Positions 1-8,767 of a stretch of DNA of 64,000 bases are shown in pieces. The notes below the pieces were generated by a model. The model saw only the letters and a program-made list of their open reading frames with translations. It did no database searches and was not told the DNA's origin. This DNA is from Mycolicibacter arupensis. GTDB lineage: Bacteria; Actinomycetota; Actinomycetes; Mycobacteriales; Mycobacteriaceae. The stretch is taken from assembly GCF_002086515.1 (NCBI RefSeq), contig NZ_MVHH01000003.1:117497-181496 (forward strand), read 5' to 3'. The translations under genes were made by a program, and so were the position numbers. Position 1 is the first letter of the stretch. Every line of letters starts with the position of its first letter.

Positions 1-2997
1 CTGGACTACTTCTCCACCGATAAACTGCGGCGCATCTCCCGGCGTCGCCGCGGCGGCCGCTACAGCGACCGCTGGCAGGCCCTGACTCTGGTGTGGCGCG
101 GCCTCGGCGACGAAAACGGGCAACCGGAACTCGGATTGCCGGGTATCGGTGGGCTGTATGAGCCGGGGGAACTGGATTTCCTGACCACCTGCGCAGTCAC
201 CAACGACGCACTGCAATCGGCAGTGCGCTCGCTGTCGCTGGTGCGCGAACCCCGCTCGCAGATCCTGCGGGTGGTCGACTACCGCAACCTCGGCGCCGAA
301 GAGCTCGGCAGCATCTACGAAGCGCTGCTGGAATTTGTGCCCGCCTGGGACCCGGCCACTAAGACCTACCAGCTAACGGTGTCGGCGGGTAACCAGCGAA
401 AGGACACCGGTACGTATTACACCCCGACCTCGCTAGTGGAATCCTTGCTGGACACCGCTCTGGACCCGGTCCTCGACGACGCCCAGAAAGCCGATGACCC
501 CCAAGAGGCACTGCTGAGCATCACGGTCTGCGACCCGGCATGTGGCAGTGGGCATTTCCTGGTCGGCGCGGCCCGGCGCATCGCCAAACGCCTTGCGCAC
601 ATCCGCACCGGTGACCCTGAACCTGCCCCTGAGGCGGTGCGCACCGCGATGCGCGACGTGGTAGGCCGTTGCATCTACGGTGTCGACGTTAACCCGCTGG
701 CCGCCGAGCTGGCCAAGGTGTCGCTATGGATGGAAACCCTCGACGCCGGCATGCCGCTGGCATTCCTCGACGCACAGATCAAGGTTGGCAACGGCCTGGT
801 CGGCGCCACCCCGAAACTCCTCAGCGACGGCCTACCCGACGAGGCATTCAAACCGATCGAAGGCGACGACAAGAAGATCGCCGCCACCCTGGCCAAACAG
901 AACAAAGCCGAACGCAAGGCCCAGGGCAGCTTGTTCGACATCGACATGGCCGCAGCCACCGAGAAACTCGGTGAGCAAGTTCAGCAAGTGGTCTCGGCCC
1001 CGGCGCTGTCGCTGGCCGACGTGCACGTACAGCAAAAGCGCTGGAACAGCTACACACGCTCGGAGGACTATCAGCGCCAACAGCTGGCCGCCGACGCCTG
1101 GTGCGCGGCGTTCGTCTGGACGAAAACCCCTGGCGCACCAACTGCGCCGACGCATCACACCATCGCCGCCCTGCTCGACGGCAACGGTGAACTCAGTGAG
1201 GCATCACAGGCTGAAGTGCAGCGGCTGACTGCCGAATACCGATTCTTCCACTGGCATCTGGAGTTCCCACACCTGTTTTCAGTGACGGCCGAGGCCGGAG
1301 ACTCGGTGAACCCGGCCACAGGCTGGGCCGGTGGGTTCTCGGTGGTTATCGCAAACCCACCCTGGGAGCACATCGAACTCAAGGAGCAAGAGTTCTTCGA
1401 GGCGCGAGATCCGGACGTCGCCAAGGCGGCTGGCGCTAAGCGCAAGAAACTGATCGCCGAACTCATCGCCACCGACCGGCCACTAGGTCGCGAATACCTC
1501 ACCGAGAAGCGTCGCGTGGACGGCATACGGCATTTTGCAGCGAACTCGGGCCGTTACCCATTGTGTGGGCGGGGCCGCATCAAGACCGATCCGTTGTTCG
1601 CGGAGACCGGGCGCGACCTGCTGGCTGCTGCTGGCCGCTTCGGGATGATCTTGCCCACCGGCATTGCAACCGACGCCACCACCCAATACTTCTTCAAAGA
1701 CCTCGTCGTCAACGGGTCGATCGCCAGCCTCTACGACTTCGAAAATGCCAAACCGCTCTTCGAAGGGGTGCATCGCAGCTACAAGTTCTGCCTGCTCACC
1801 CTGGTCGGCCGCGAGGCTCGCGAACCAGAGGCTGACTTCGCGTTCTTCGCCCATGACCCAACAGACCTGCAACGCCCGAACGTGCGTTTCACGCTCAGCC
1901 CCGAGGAGATCACCCTGCTCAACCCGAACACCGGCACCTGTCCGGTGTTCCGCAGCCGCCGCGACGCCGAAATCACCCTCGGCATCTACCGCCGGGTGCC
2001 GGTACTCATACGCGAAGGCGATCCCGACGGAAACCCTTGGGGGATCAATTTCATGCAAGGTCTTTTCAATGTGACCAGCGATTCGGGGCTGTTTCACAGC
2101 CGCGAGGAGTTGGAGGGTGACGGGTGGGTGCTGCGCGGAAACGTGTTCGAGCGGGGCAAGGAGCGGATGCTGCCGTTGTATGAGGGGAAGATGATCCACC
2201 ATTACGACCACCGCTGGGCCACCTACGAGCGTGACGGTACCGTCCGTGACGTCACGCTGGCAGAGAAACAAGACCCGAATTTCGTTGGCATGACGAGGTA
2301 TTGGGTGGACGAGCGGGAAGTTGATGCCAAGCTCAAGGAGCGCTGGGATCGTGAATGGTTGCTGGGTTGGCGCGACATCTGCCGGAGCACTGACGAGCGG
2401 ACATGTATCGGAACCATCAATGGGAAGAACGCATCGCCCGAGGGCGGAACACTGCTTACGTTCTGTGACCCGCCCGAAGCGGCCCCTTTATTGTTGGCGG
2501 ACTGGAACAGCTTCGTGTTCGATTTCGTAGCCCGCCAGAAAGTCGGTGGCACACACCTCAAGTTCTTTACAATGCGTCAGCTTCCCATGCCTGCATCTGA
2601 AACATTGGGCCGAAAGGTGCCGTGGGCAGGGTGCCGCTGGTCAGATTGGGTAATAGGACGAGTCCTTGAGTTGGTCCTCGACAACACGGAGATGACTAAT
2701 CTTGCTACCGATTTTGACGCCAGTTTGGCATCGTCTCCGTGGAAGGTTGAGACGCGCGCGCTCTGTCGTGCCGAACTAGACGCCGCATTCTTTCACCTCT
2801 ATGGCATCGAACGGGACGATGTCGACTACATCATGGAGACGTTCCCGATCGTCAAACGCAAGGACATCGCCGAGCACGGCGACTACCGCACCAAGAAGCT
2901 GATTCTGGAGGTCTACGACGCGATGGCAGAGGCCGAACGCACAGGGGTGTCGTACATCTCGCCGCTGGGAGACACCGTGAAGAAGGGGGCCGAGTAG
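1..2997 (+). CDS. Eco57I-type N6-adenine DNA methyltransferase, 5'-truncated by window edge
   Basis: The reading frame is open from base 1, so the start lies outside the window; 998 residues are visible. The SAM-binding motif DPACGSG (residue ~178 of the visible part) and the catalytic NPPW motif (~452) identify an N6-adenine methyltransferase. A TGTYYTP segment lies upstream of motif I, as in Eco57I/type IIG and BREX PglX-like enzymes. A long C-terminal part follows, probably for target recognition. It ends 3 bases before the McrB-like gene, so the two are probably co-transcribed. The methylase would mark host DNA against the McrBC-like nuclease behind it (inference). Whether an N-terminal nuclease is fused cannot be seen. 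The methylase call is firm; the exact system type is open. Confidence 0.9.
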   Translation: MDYFSTDKLRRISRRRRGGRYSDRWQALTLVWRGLGDENGQPELGLPGIGGLYEPGELDFLTTCAVTNDALQSAVRSLSLVREPRSQILRVVDYRNLGAEELGSIYEALLEFVPAWDPATKTYQLTVSAGNQRKDTGTYYTPTSLVESLLDTALDPVLDDAQKADDPQEALLSITVCDPACGSGHFLVGAARRIAKRLAHIRTGDPEPAPEAVRTAMRDVVGRCIYGVDVNPLAAELAKVSLWMETLDAGMPLAFLDAQIKVGNGLVGATPKLLSDGLPDEAFKPIEGDDKKIAATLAKQNKAERKAQGSLFDIDMAAATEKLGEQVQQVVSAPALSLADVHVQQKRWNSYTRSEDYQRQQLAADAWCAAFVWTKTPGAPTAPTHHTIAALLDGNGELSEASQAEVQRLTAEYRFFHWHLEFPHLFSVTAEAGDSVNPATGWAGGFSVVIANPPWEHIELKEQEFFEARDPDVAKAAGAKRKKLIAELIATDRPLGREYLTEKRRVDGIRHFAANSGRYPLCGRGRIKTDPLFAETGRDLLAAAGRFGMILPTGIATDATTQYFFKDLVVNGSIASLYDFENAKPLFEGVHRSYKFCLLTLVGREAREPEADFAFFAHDPTDLQRPNVRFTLSPEEITLLNPNTGTCPVFRSRRDAEITLGIYRRVPVLIREGDPDGNPWGINFMQGLFNVTSDSGLFHSREELEGDGWVLRGNVFERGKERMLPLYEGKMIHHYDHRWATYERDGTVRDVTLAEKQDPNFVGMTRYWVDEREVDAKLKERWDREWLLGWRDICRSTDERTCIGTINGKNASPEGGTLLTFCDPPEAAPLLLADWNSFVFDFVARQKVGGTHLKFFTMRQLPMPASETLGRKVPWAGCRWSDWVIGRVLELVLDNTEMTNLATDFDASLASSPWKVETRALCRAELDAAFFHLYGIERDDVDYIMETFPIVKRKDIAEHGDYRTKKLILEVYDAMAEAERTGVSYISPLGDTVKKGAE

Positions 2998-3000
2998 GCG

Positions 3001-5247
3001 ATGACTGAGCAGCTCGCGACGAACCGATGGGCGGCTGCCACCGCACTGGAGGAGGTCGGACGGCGAATCATCGACTTCGGGTTCGGCAAAGACGACTCGC
3101 TGCTCACACCGGGTCGGCCGATCTGGACCGCAGCGAATCTCGACGAGCTGACCCGCTTCTATGTCGATAGGCCGGATGCCGGCTCGGGAGGGTTCTTCGA
3201 GAAGCTGAAGCTGCAACTCGCCGATGCCTCACCGGATGCGGTGCAGCTATTCGCCGAGCTGTTGATCCTCAACACGCTGCCGCTCACCAACGTCAGCGGA
3301 GCATTGAAGGTCAAGCAGATCCGCAACGTCCTCGATATGAGCCCGGCTCCGGTTGCGATACCGGCAGACGTCGCAGCCGTGCTGGAGGCGCCGGGGGTGT
3401 TCAACGGCGGGCAGGCCTTCACCAGCCACCGGTGGGCGCAACTGGTCTACCTCATCGAGGTTGCCCGATACTTCAAATCGCTGCCCGAACAGCGCCTGGT
3501 CGACGCACTCGATGACCCGCTGGCCTTCCGCGAAGAAGTCGGCGCGGTGCAGACCGGCCAGGCCGCTCAGAAGCAGTCGCTTCTGTACGTGGCGTTCCCG
3601 AAGTTTTTCCTGCCGATCGTCAGCGCCGAGCACCGCCAACTTTTACGTGATCGGCTGGCCGACAAGTATCTCGATCACCGGACCGGCGATCGAGACGCTG
3701 ATATCGCCGCAATCTACGCCGCGGTCACCGACGCCGAGGGCGGCTACATCGACCTGTACGACGAGCCCTATGTGTACTGGTGGTTCAAGACACCTCCGCC
3801 GCCGGTGCGACGCGCCTGGAAAGTCCACGGCGCTGGCGTCAAAGGCCAAGATATGGTGCCGATCTGGCGCCACAAGAGCGCGGTCTCGCTGGCCGCCAGC
3901 CGGTTGCGCACCGTTGCCGCTGGCATCGGCCGCGACGAACTCAAAGCGGTCGTCGACGAGGATTACGACTCCTCGGGCTACGCTCAGCGCCAGGAGAAGC
4001 TCGACGAGTTCGGGGCGTTCCTTAACCGCATGCATCCCCAGGACGTCGTCGTCACCGTCAGCCAGGGCCGGGTGTATTTCGGGGTCATCACCGGGGATGC
4101 CGAGTACGTCGGCAGCAGCGACGGACGCTCCAACCTGCGTCGGCCGGTCAAGTGGTACGACAACTCGCTGCCGCTGGCCGAGCTGCCCGATGAGGTCGCC
4201 GCCCGACTGGGTGCCCAGGGCGAGGTGCTCGATCTGAGCCAGCACCTCGACACCCTGGTCGCGTTGGCCGAGCGACGCCAGCCCCCGGCCGGCACGACCG
4301 CGATGCATCTGCCGGACGCCACCGCCGAACTGGCCGAACGACTTTACGTGCCCCGGCGGTGGCTGCAGGAATGTGTTGAGCTGTTGCGTGACCGCCCGCA
4401 GCTGATCTTCTACGGCCCACCGGGCACCGGTAAGACCTACATCGCCCAGGAACTTGCCCGCCACCTGGCTACCGAGCCCAACGTCAAGATCGTCCAGTTC
4501 CACCCCGCTTACTCCTACGAGGATTTTTTTGAGGGCTACCGGCCCACAGGTCAGAGCGGCGGGCAGGTCGGGTTCTCGCTCAAACCCGGGCCGCTGCGGT
4601 CCCTGGTGGACCGGGCCAACGAGAACCCGACCGCGGTCTACGTTTTGATCATCGACGAGATCAACCGCGGCAACCTCGCCAAGATCTTCGGCGAGCTGTA
4701 CTTCTTGCTCGAATACCGCGACAAGACCATCGACCTGCTGTACTCCTCAGAAGACACCGAACCGTTCACACTCCCGAAGAACATCATCATCCTCGGCACG
4801 ATGAACACCGCCGACCGCTCCATCGCATTGGTCGACGCCGCGATGCGGCGCCGGTTCGCATTCCTGGCGCTGCACCCCGCGGAGGAACCCACCAACGGCA
4901 TTCTGCGCAAATGGCTGGCAGACAACGGCCGCCCGAGCGAAGTCGCTGATCTGCTCGACGAACTCAATGCCCGCATCGATGACGCGGACTTTAAGATCGG
5001 GCCGTCGTACTTCATGCGGCGGGCGATCTATGACGGTGACGAACGCGGGCTGGAGCGGGTGTGGCGCACCGCCATCCTGCCGCTGCTCGAAGAGCACCAC
5101 TACGGCGACCGCGCGGTGGATGTGATGGCACGGTATGGATTGTCGGCGATCGAAAAGGCGGTGCAGGCCAGAGTCGACGTCGCCTACCCGCCTGCAGTCT
5201 CGACTGTGGAACACGATGACACCATCGCCGCCGCTGACGCTGACTGA
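3001..5247 (+). CDS. mcrB: McrB-like AAA+ restriction motor
   Basis: A 748-residue protein with a C-terminal AAA+ domain of the McrB/MoxR type. Walker A GPPGTGKT is at residues 472-479, Walker B IIDEINRG near 550-557, and the McrB-typical sensor GTMNTADRS near 599-607. The sequence MRRRF that follows fits an arginine finger. The ~450 N-terminal residues match no domain I can name; in McrB homologues this part reads DNA. ATG start 3 bases after the methylase stop. In the family this subunit is an NTP-driven translocase that activates McrC. Its partner gene overlaps its 3' end by 32 bases. Confident on family; the modification it recognises is unknown. Confidence 0.9.
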   Translation: MTEQLATNRWAAATALEEVGRRIIDFGFGKDDSLLTPGRPIWTAANLDELTRFYVDRPDAGSGGFFEKLKLQLADASPDAVQLFAELLILNTLPLTNVSGALKVKQIRNVLDMSPAPVAIPADVAAVLEAPGVFNGGQAFTSHRWAQLVYLIEVARYFKSLPEQRLVDALDDPLAFREEVGAVQTGQAAQKQSLLYVAFPKFFLPIVSAEHRQLLRDRLADKYLDHRTGDRDADIAAIYAAVTDAEGGYIDLYDEPYVYWWFKTPPPPVRRAWKVHGAGVKGQDMVPIWRHKSAVSLAASRLRTVAAGIGRDELKAVVDEDYDSSGYAQRQEKLDEFGAFLNRMHPQDVVVTVSQGRVYFGVITGDAEYVGSSDGRSNLRRPVKWYDNSLPLAELPDEVAARLGAQGEVLDLSQHLDTLVALAERRQPPAGTTAMHLPDATAELAERLYVPRRWLQECVELLRDRPQLIFYGPPGTGKTYIAQELARHLATEPNVKIVQFHPAYSYEDFFEGYRPTGQSGGQVGFSLKPGPLRSLVDRANENPTAVYVLIIDEINRGNLAKIFGELYFLLEYRDKTIDLLYSSEDTEPFTLPKNIIILGTMNTADRSIALVDAAMRRRFAFLALHPAEEPTNGILRKWLADNGRPSEVADLLDELNARIDDADFKIGPSYFMRRAIYDGDERGLERVWRTAILPLLEEHHYGDRAVDVMARYGLSAIEKAVQARVDVAYPPAVSTVEHDDTIAAADAD

Positions 5248-6418
5248 AGGCGGCGACTCGCAGGTCGTCGAGCTAACCGGTGGTGACTACCGGGTGCTGC
5301 AGCGGCTCGGTCTGGTCACGGTGACCCCGACACTCGACCCGGGCAGCTACGAGATCGCCGCCGGTCGCAAGGTTGGGGCGGTCACGGTGGGGGAGCGTCA
5401 GTTCATCGTCCGCCCCAAGATCACCGACTTGAACCGGCTGCTGTTCTTGATCGGGTACGCCAAAGACCAGCGGCTCTGGCGCGATGATCAGGTCGACCTC
5501 ATCGGTGCCGACGACTTGCTGCCCGGCATCGCCGAAGCCTTCAGTCGGCTTGCCTCGCACGCCGTCGACCAGGGAGTTCTGCAGGGCTACCGCACGGTTC
5601 GTGAGGCGCTGCCTGTACTGCGCGGCAGAATGCTCGCAGGCGAGCAGATGACCCGACTCTATGGGCTGCCGGTGCCGGTCGCGGTCGAGTACGACGACTT
5701 CACCGTCGACATCGCCGAAAACCAGCTGCTGCTGGCCGCCACACTGCGGCTACTGACCGTGCCACGGATCAGCGAGACGGCAAGAAGGCGGCTGCAGCGG
5801 CTGCGTCAAAGCCTTGCCGACGTGTCGATCTTGTCGCGTGGCGCTGCTCTGCCGTGCTGGCAACCGAGCCGGCTGAACACCCGTTACCACTCGGCGCTGC
5901 GTCTGGCCCAGATTGTCCTTGCGGCAGAGTCTTTCGAGCATCATGTTGGTGAGCTGCGGGTGTCCGGCTACATGTTCGACATGTGGCGGGTGTTCGAGGA
6001 CTTCGTCACCGTCGCGTTCAGTGAGGCACTGGAGGCATCCGGGTGGCGATGCGAACCGCAGGCGGTGTTGCACCTTGACGATGCGCGCCAGGTTCCGATG
6101 CGCCCCGATCTGCTGTGCCATGCACAGGGGGTGCCGGTGTCGGTCGTCGACGCCAAGTACAAGGCTGAGCGGTACGACGGGTTCCCGAACGCCGACCTCT
6201 ATCAAATGCTCGCCTACTGTACCGCTCTTGGGTTAGACGAAGGACACCTAATCTATGCTAAGGGCAATGAACCGGTCAGCGTGCACACAGTGCGGCGGTC
6301 CGGCATCGTGATCCACTGCCACGCACTTGATTTGGCGTTGCAGCCCGCTGACCTACTGAAGCAGATTCACGGATTGGCCGTCCAGATTTCGTCGACCACG
6401 GTCGAAATAGGAGTGTAG
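5216..6418 (+). CDS. mcrC: McrC-like nuclease subunit
   Basis: A 400-residue protein read from an ATG inside the end of the McrB-like gene (32-base overlap), which suggests translational coupling. The C-terminal half has a PD-(D/E)xK pattern: D298 in RPDLL, then DAKYK at 312-316 after a short spacer, as in McrC. The N-terminal half is the probable McrB-contact domain. In the family it is the endonuclease subunit of a two-component restriction enzyme. Together with the upstream adenine methylase it resembles LlaJI-like systems, where McrBC-type subunits serve a modification-dependent or modification-protected restriction system (inference). Confidence 0.87.
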   Translation: MTPSPPLTLTEGGDSQVVELTGGDYRVLQRLGLVTVTPTLDPGSYEIAAGRKVGAVTVGERQFIVRPKITDLNRLLFLIGYAKDQRLWRDDQVDLIGADDLLPGIAEAFSRLASHAVDQGVLQGYRTVREALPVLRGRMLAGEQMTRLYGLPVPVAVEYDDFTVDIAENQLLLAATLRLLTVPRISETARRRLQRLRQSLADVSILSRGAALPCWQPSRLNTRYHSALRLAQIVLAAESFEHHVGELRVSGYMFDMWRVFEDFVTVAFSEALEASGWRCEPQAVLHLDDARQVPMRPDLLCHAQGVPVSVVDAKYKAERYDGFPNADLYQMLAYCTALGLDEGHLIYAKGNEPVSVHTVRRSGIVIHCHALDLALQPADLLKQIHGLAVQISSTTVEIGV

Positions 6419-7134
6419 TGACCGAGCCGACGACGTTTCGCCTCGACACACTCGACCTTGCATCGGTATTCGGCTGGGATTTGGACCATCTTTCTACTCT
6501 CGACGAGTTCAGCAAAGGCGGCATCACGATTCTGGTGCAGTACTCATCCGAAGACGCGATCACCAGCCTCACGCGAACTCGACCGAAACGCGCCGACGAA
6601 GCCTTCTCGGCAGTTTCACCGGGGAACAACGAGCGGCTTCGGTTGTGGTTGACGGGCCAAGCACTGGCGCCCGCTACTTCGGGCACCGGACTCTTCCAGG
6701 GGCTGAAGATCCTATTCGACCCTCGGGACACTGATGCCTGGGCGCCGCAGGAATTCCTCGATGCTGTCGAAGGCCAATCCGACAGCGCCTTCCTACACAG
6801 GGTTCTGGAGAGGCTGCAGGAGAACAGCCGGCTTCCGGCGATGGGCGATTACTGCCACCTGTTCTTCGGTCAGCGCCCCCTCGGCGGAATGTTTGTTTAC
6901 CCGTTCATGCGCAGGTTCCCGCCGTACAAGTTCAAAGTCAAAGCTGGGCAGCTGCAGATTGCTGGCTGTTGGAAAAGCAACTTTAAGGTCACCGGGCATC
7001 CTGGTTTTGCGGAGCTGGCTTCGATGTTGGGACTTGACCACACCGGTTCTGCGCCTTGGAGTCCGGTCTCAGGACTTGACCCCGACGAGCTGTGGGAGGT
7101 AGGCGAAAGAGTCTCCCGCGCGATCAACGCTTGA
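6418..7134 (+). CDS. Unrecognised fourth gene of the methylase-McrBC operon
   Basis: 238 residues starting at a GTG whose first base is the last base of the mcrC stop, so it is almost certainly translated with mcrC. There is no signal peptide and no clear membrane segment. The protein is mixed alpha/beta in character, with an aromatic, basic stretch (FVYPFMRRFPPYKF near residue 160) that could bind nucleic acid. I recognise no family. Its position argues for a role in the same restriction system: accessory subunit, specificity factor or regulator. Confidence 0.8.
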   Translation: MTEPTTFRLDTLDLASVFGWDLDHLSTLDEFSKGGITILVQYSSEDAITSLTRTRPKRADEAFSAVSPGNNERLRLWLTGQALAPATSGTGLFQGLKILFDPRDTDAWAPQEFLDAVEGQSDSAFLHRVLERLQENSRLPAMGDYCHLFFGQRPLGGMFVYPFMRRFPPYKFKVKAGQLQIAGCWKSNFKVTGHPGFAELASMLGLDHTGSAPWSPVSGLDPDELWEVGERVSRAINA

Positions 7135-7360
7135 TCAAACCGCGGTCCGAAACCTGTTTCTGCAGGAGCCTAAGCAACGGCAGTTTGCGGTACGCAGCGT
7201 CTGTCCCCGCTCTACGGCGGTACCCAGGGGTGGAGCTGGTGAACCGCCGTATGTTGGTCGCGCCCGCCAATCTGCGTTCGCGTCGCCAGGCGTAGTTCGG
7301 CTCGGGTGGATCATCTGTCGGCGGTGCTGCGAAAACAGTGAGCATGAACTCGGCCAGGCG
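7135..7360. other. Convergent intergenic gap
   Basis: 226 bases between the 3' ends of two convergent genes. I see no gene, tRNA or strong stem-loop here. Confidence 0.5.
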
Positions 7361-8665
7361 CTACGCGGCAACCACTCGATGCGCCGGCAGAACAACCACC
7401 GAGCCGTCTCCGGCGCGCACCATCTCGATCGCGACATCGGAAGGGCCCTCGGCAGTATCGATGCCGTCGCCTAACTCACGAAGCCGATAGGCGGTGCGCA
7501 ACAACTCGTCGACCTCACCGCGAGAGAACACGATGTCGCGCACACCGCGGGGACGGTCGATCTGCAGGGACGACAGTCGTCGCAGTACACCGGTGATGTC
7601 CCTTTCCAGCTCCACGACCGACCTTTGATCACGTTTGAGGGTGCCGATGAAGTTCTCGAAGAGGTTCGCCGGATTCAATTGGGCGTGCTCTACGGCCTGC
7701 AGGACGATGACACGTTTCTTCAGTGCGATTGCTAGCTCGGCGAGTTCCAGATGGGCGCGGAAATCACCACCCTGTGGCTGATCGATCCCATCGAAGTGCT
7801 TCGTCAATTGCGCAAGCTCGACGGGTCGCCCACCCAACCCGTCGAGAGCGCGTCGCCATTTCTCGAGGCGCTGATGTGCCTGGGCTACGGCGGTCTCGAT
7901 GGCGTAGACGGCGCTGTCCAATCCCAGCCCGACGCCGATCTTTCCCTCATCCAGCAGGATGGCGGTGGCCTTATCGATCGTGGCGCGGCAACCGCTGAGC
8001 GCCACGCGCTCGCGGTCGAGGGCGTCATTATGCAGCTGCGTCAGCATCGCTGAGATGTTCGCGATGGCCTGTTGTCGTTTCTGTTCGGCGTGCGCACTGA
8101 CTCCGACGGCGACTGCCATCAGCACCAGGGGAGCAGCGACGGTCAGGGCCCCGGCGCTTGCTGCGGCGACCCCAGCCGTGGCCGCGGACCCGCCGGCGGC
8201 AGCGGCCGCCTTCCCAGCGACCGGAACAAACGTTGCCTGCGCGGCGATCCCCGAAGGCCCCATCATGGCGCTGTGCACGCCGCCGGGAACTGCTTTGGAC
8301 GCCATCGACTTGACCATGCCGCCGCCGACCTGTGCGGCAACCTTCGCCGGGACGACCATGCGGTACAGGGTCTCGCCGGTGGCAGCGCTGGGAGCGGTCT
8401 TCGATGTCTGGCTGATCAGCTGCGACAGGTGCGTGGCCAGTGGGCTTGCCGCATCGAGGTGCATACCCTGTCTGCGGTCGAGTTTCGCCGGGACCGGGTG
8501 GGCTTCCAGGGTTGCGACCGGGGCGTCGGCGAGGGCCGCGAGCACCGTCCGCAGTTCGGTCAGCCGTTCGGGGGTCATCGCAGCATCCCCGGTTATCGGT
8601 GGCACCGTGACGTCTTGCGTCGCCAGCATCCACACCGGTCGGGCCGGCTCGTCCAGATCAGTCAT
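7361..8665 (-). CDS. Ala/Gly-rich protein with hydrophobic core and coiled coil; function unknown
   Basis: 434 residues from an ATG preceded by GGAGGG at good spacing. A longer in-frame start exists upstream but would run into the divergent gene. Residues ~145-192 form a long Ala/Gly/Val-rich hydrophobic stretch that could cross or insert into a membrane. It is flanked by helical, coiled-coil-like segments up to ~400. The layout resembles dynamin-like or alpha-helical pore-forming proteins only loosely, and no GTPase motif is present. It is transcribed divergently from the ATPase gene with a 102-base shared promoter region. Candidate membrane effector of the island (inference); no family recognised. 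Confidence 0.75.
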   Translation of the reverse strand: MTDLDEPARPVWMLATQDVTVPPITGDAAMTPERLTELRTVLAALADAPVATLEAHPVPAKLDRRQGMHLDAASPLATHLSQLISQTSKTAPSAATGETLYRMVVPAKVAAQVGGGMVKSMASKAVPGGVHSAMMGPSGIAAQATFVPVAGKAAAAAGGSAATAGVAAASAGALTVAAPLVLMAVAVGVSAHAEQKRQQAIANISAMLTQLHNDALDRERVALSGCRATIDKATAILLDEGKIGVGLGLDSAVYAIETAVAQAHQRLEKWRRALDGLGGRPVELAQLTKHFDGIDQPQGGDFRAHLELAELAIALKKRVIVLQAVEHAQLNPANLFENFIGTLKRDQRSVVELERDITGVLRRLSSLQIDRPRGVRDIVFSRGEVDELLRTAYRLRELGDGIDTAEGPSDVAIEMVRAGDGSVVVLPAHRVVAA

Positions 8666-8767
8666 TGAGGTGTCCCTCCTCGTCGCCACCGACCGACACC
8701 ATATTCCGGCTAACCGACAAATAGGAATGCTCTTCGGAGGGCTCGTCTTATCTGGCGGGAGACAAAG

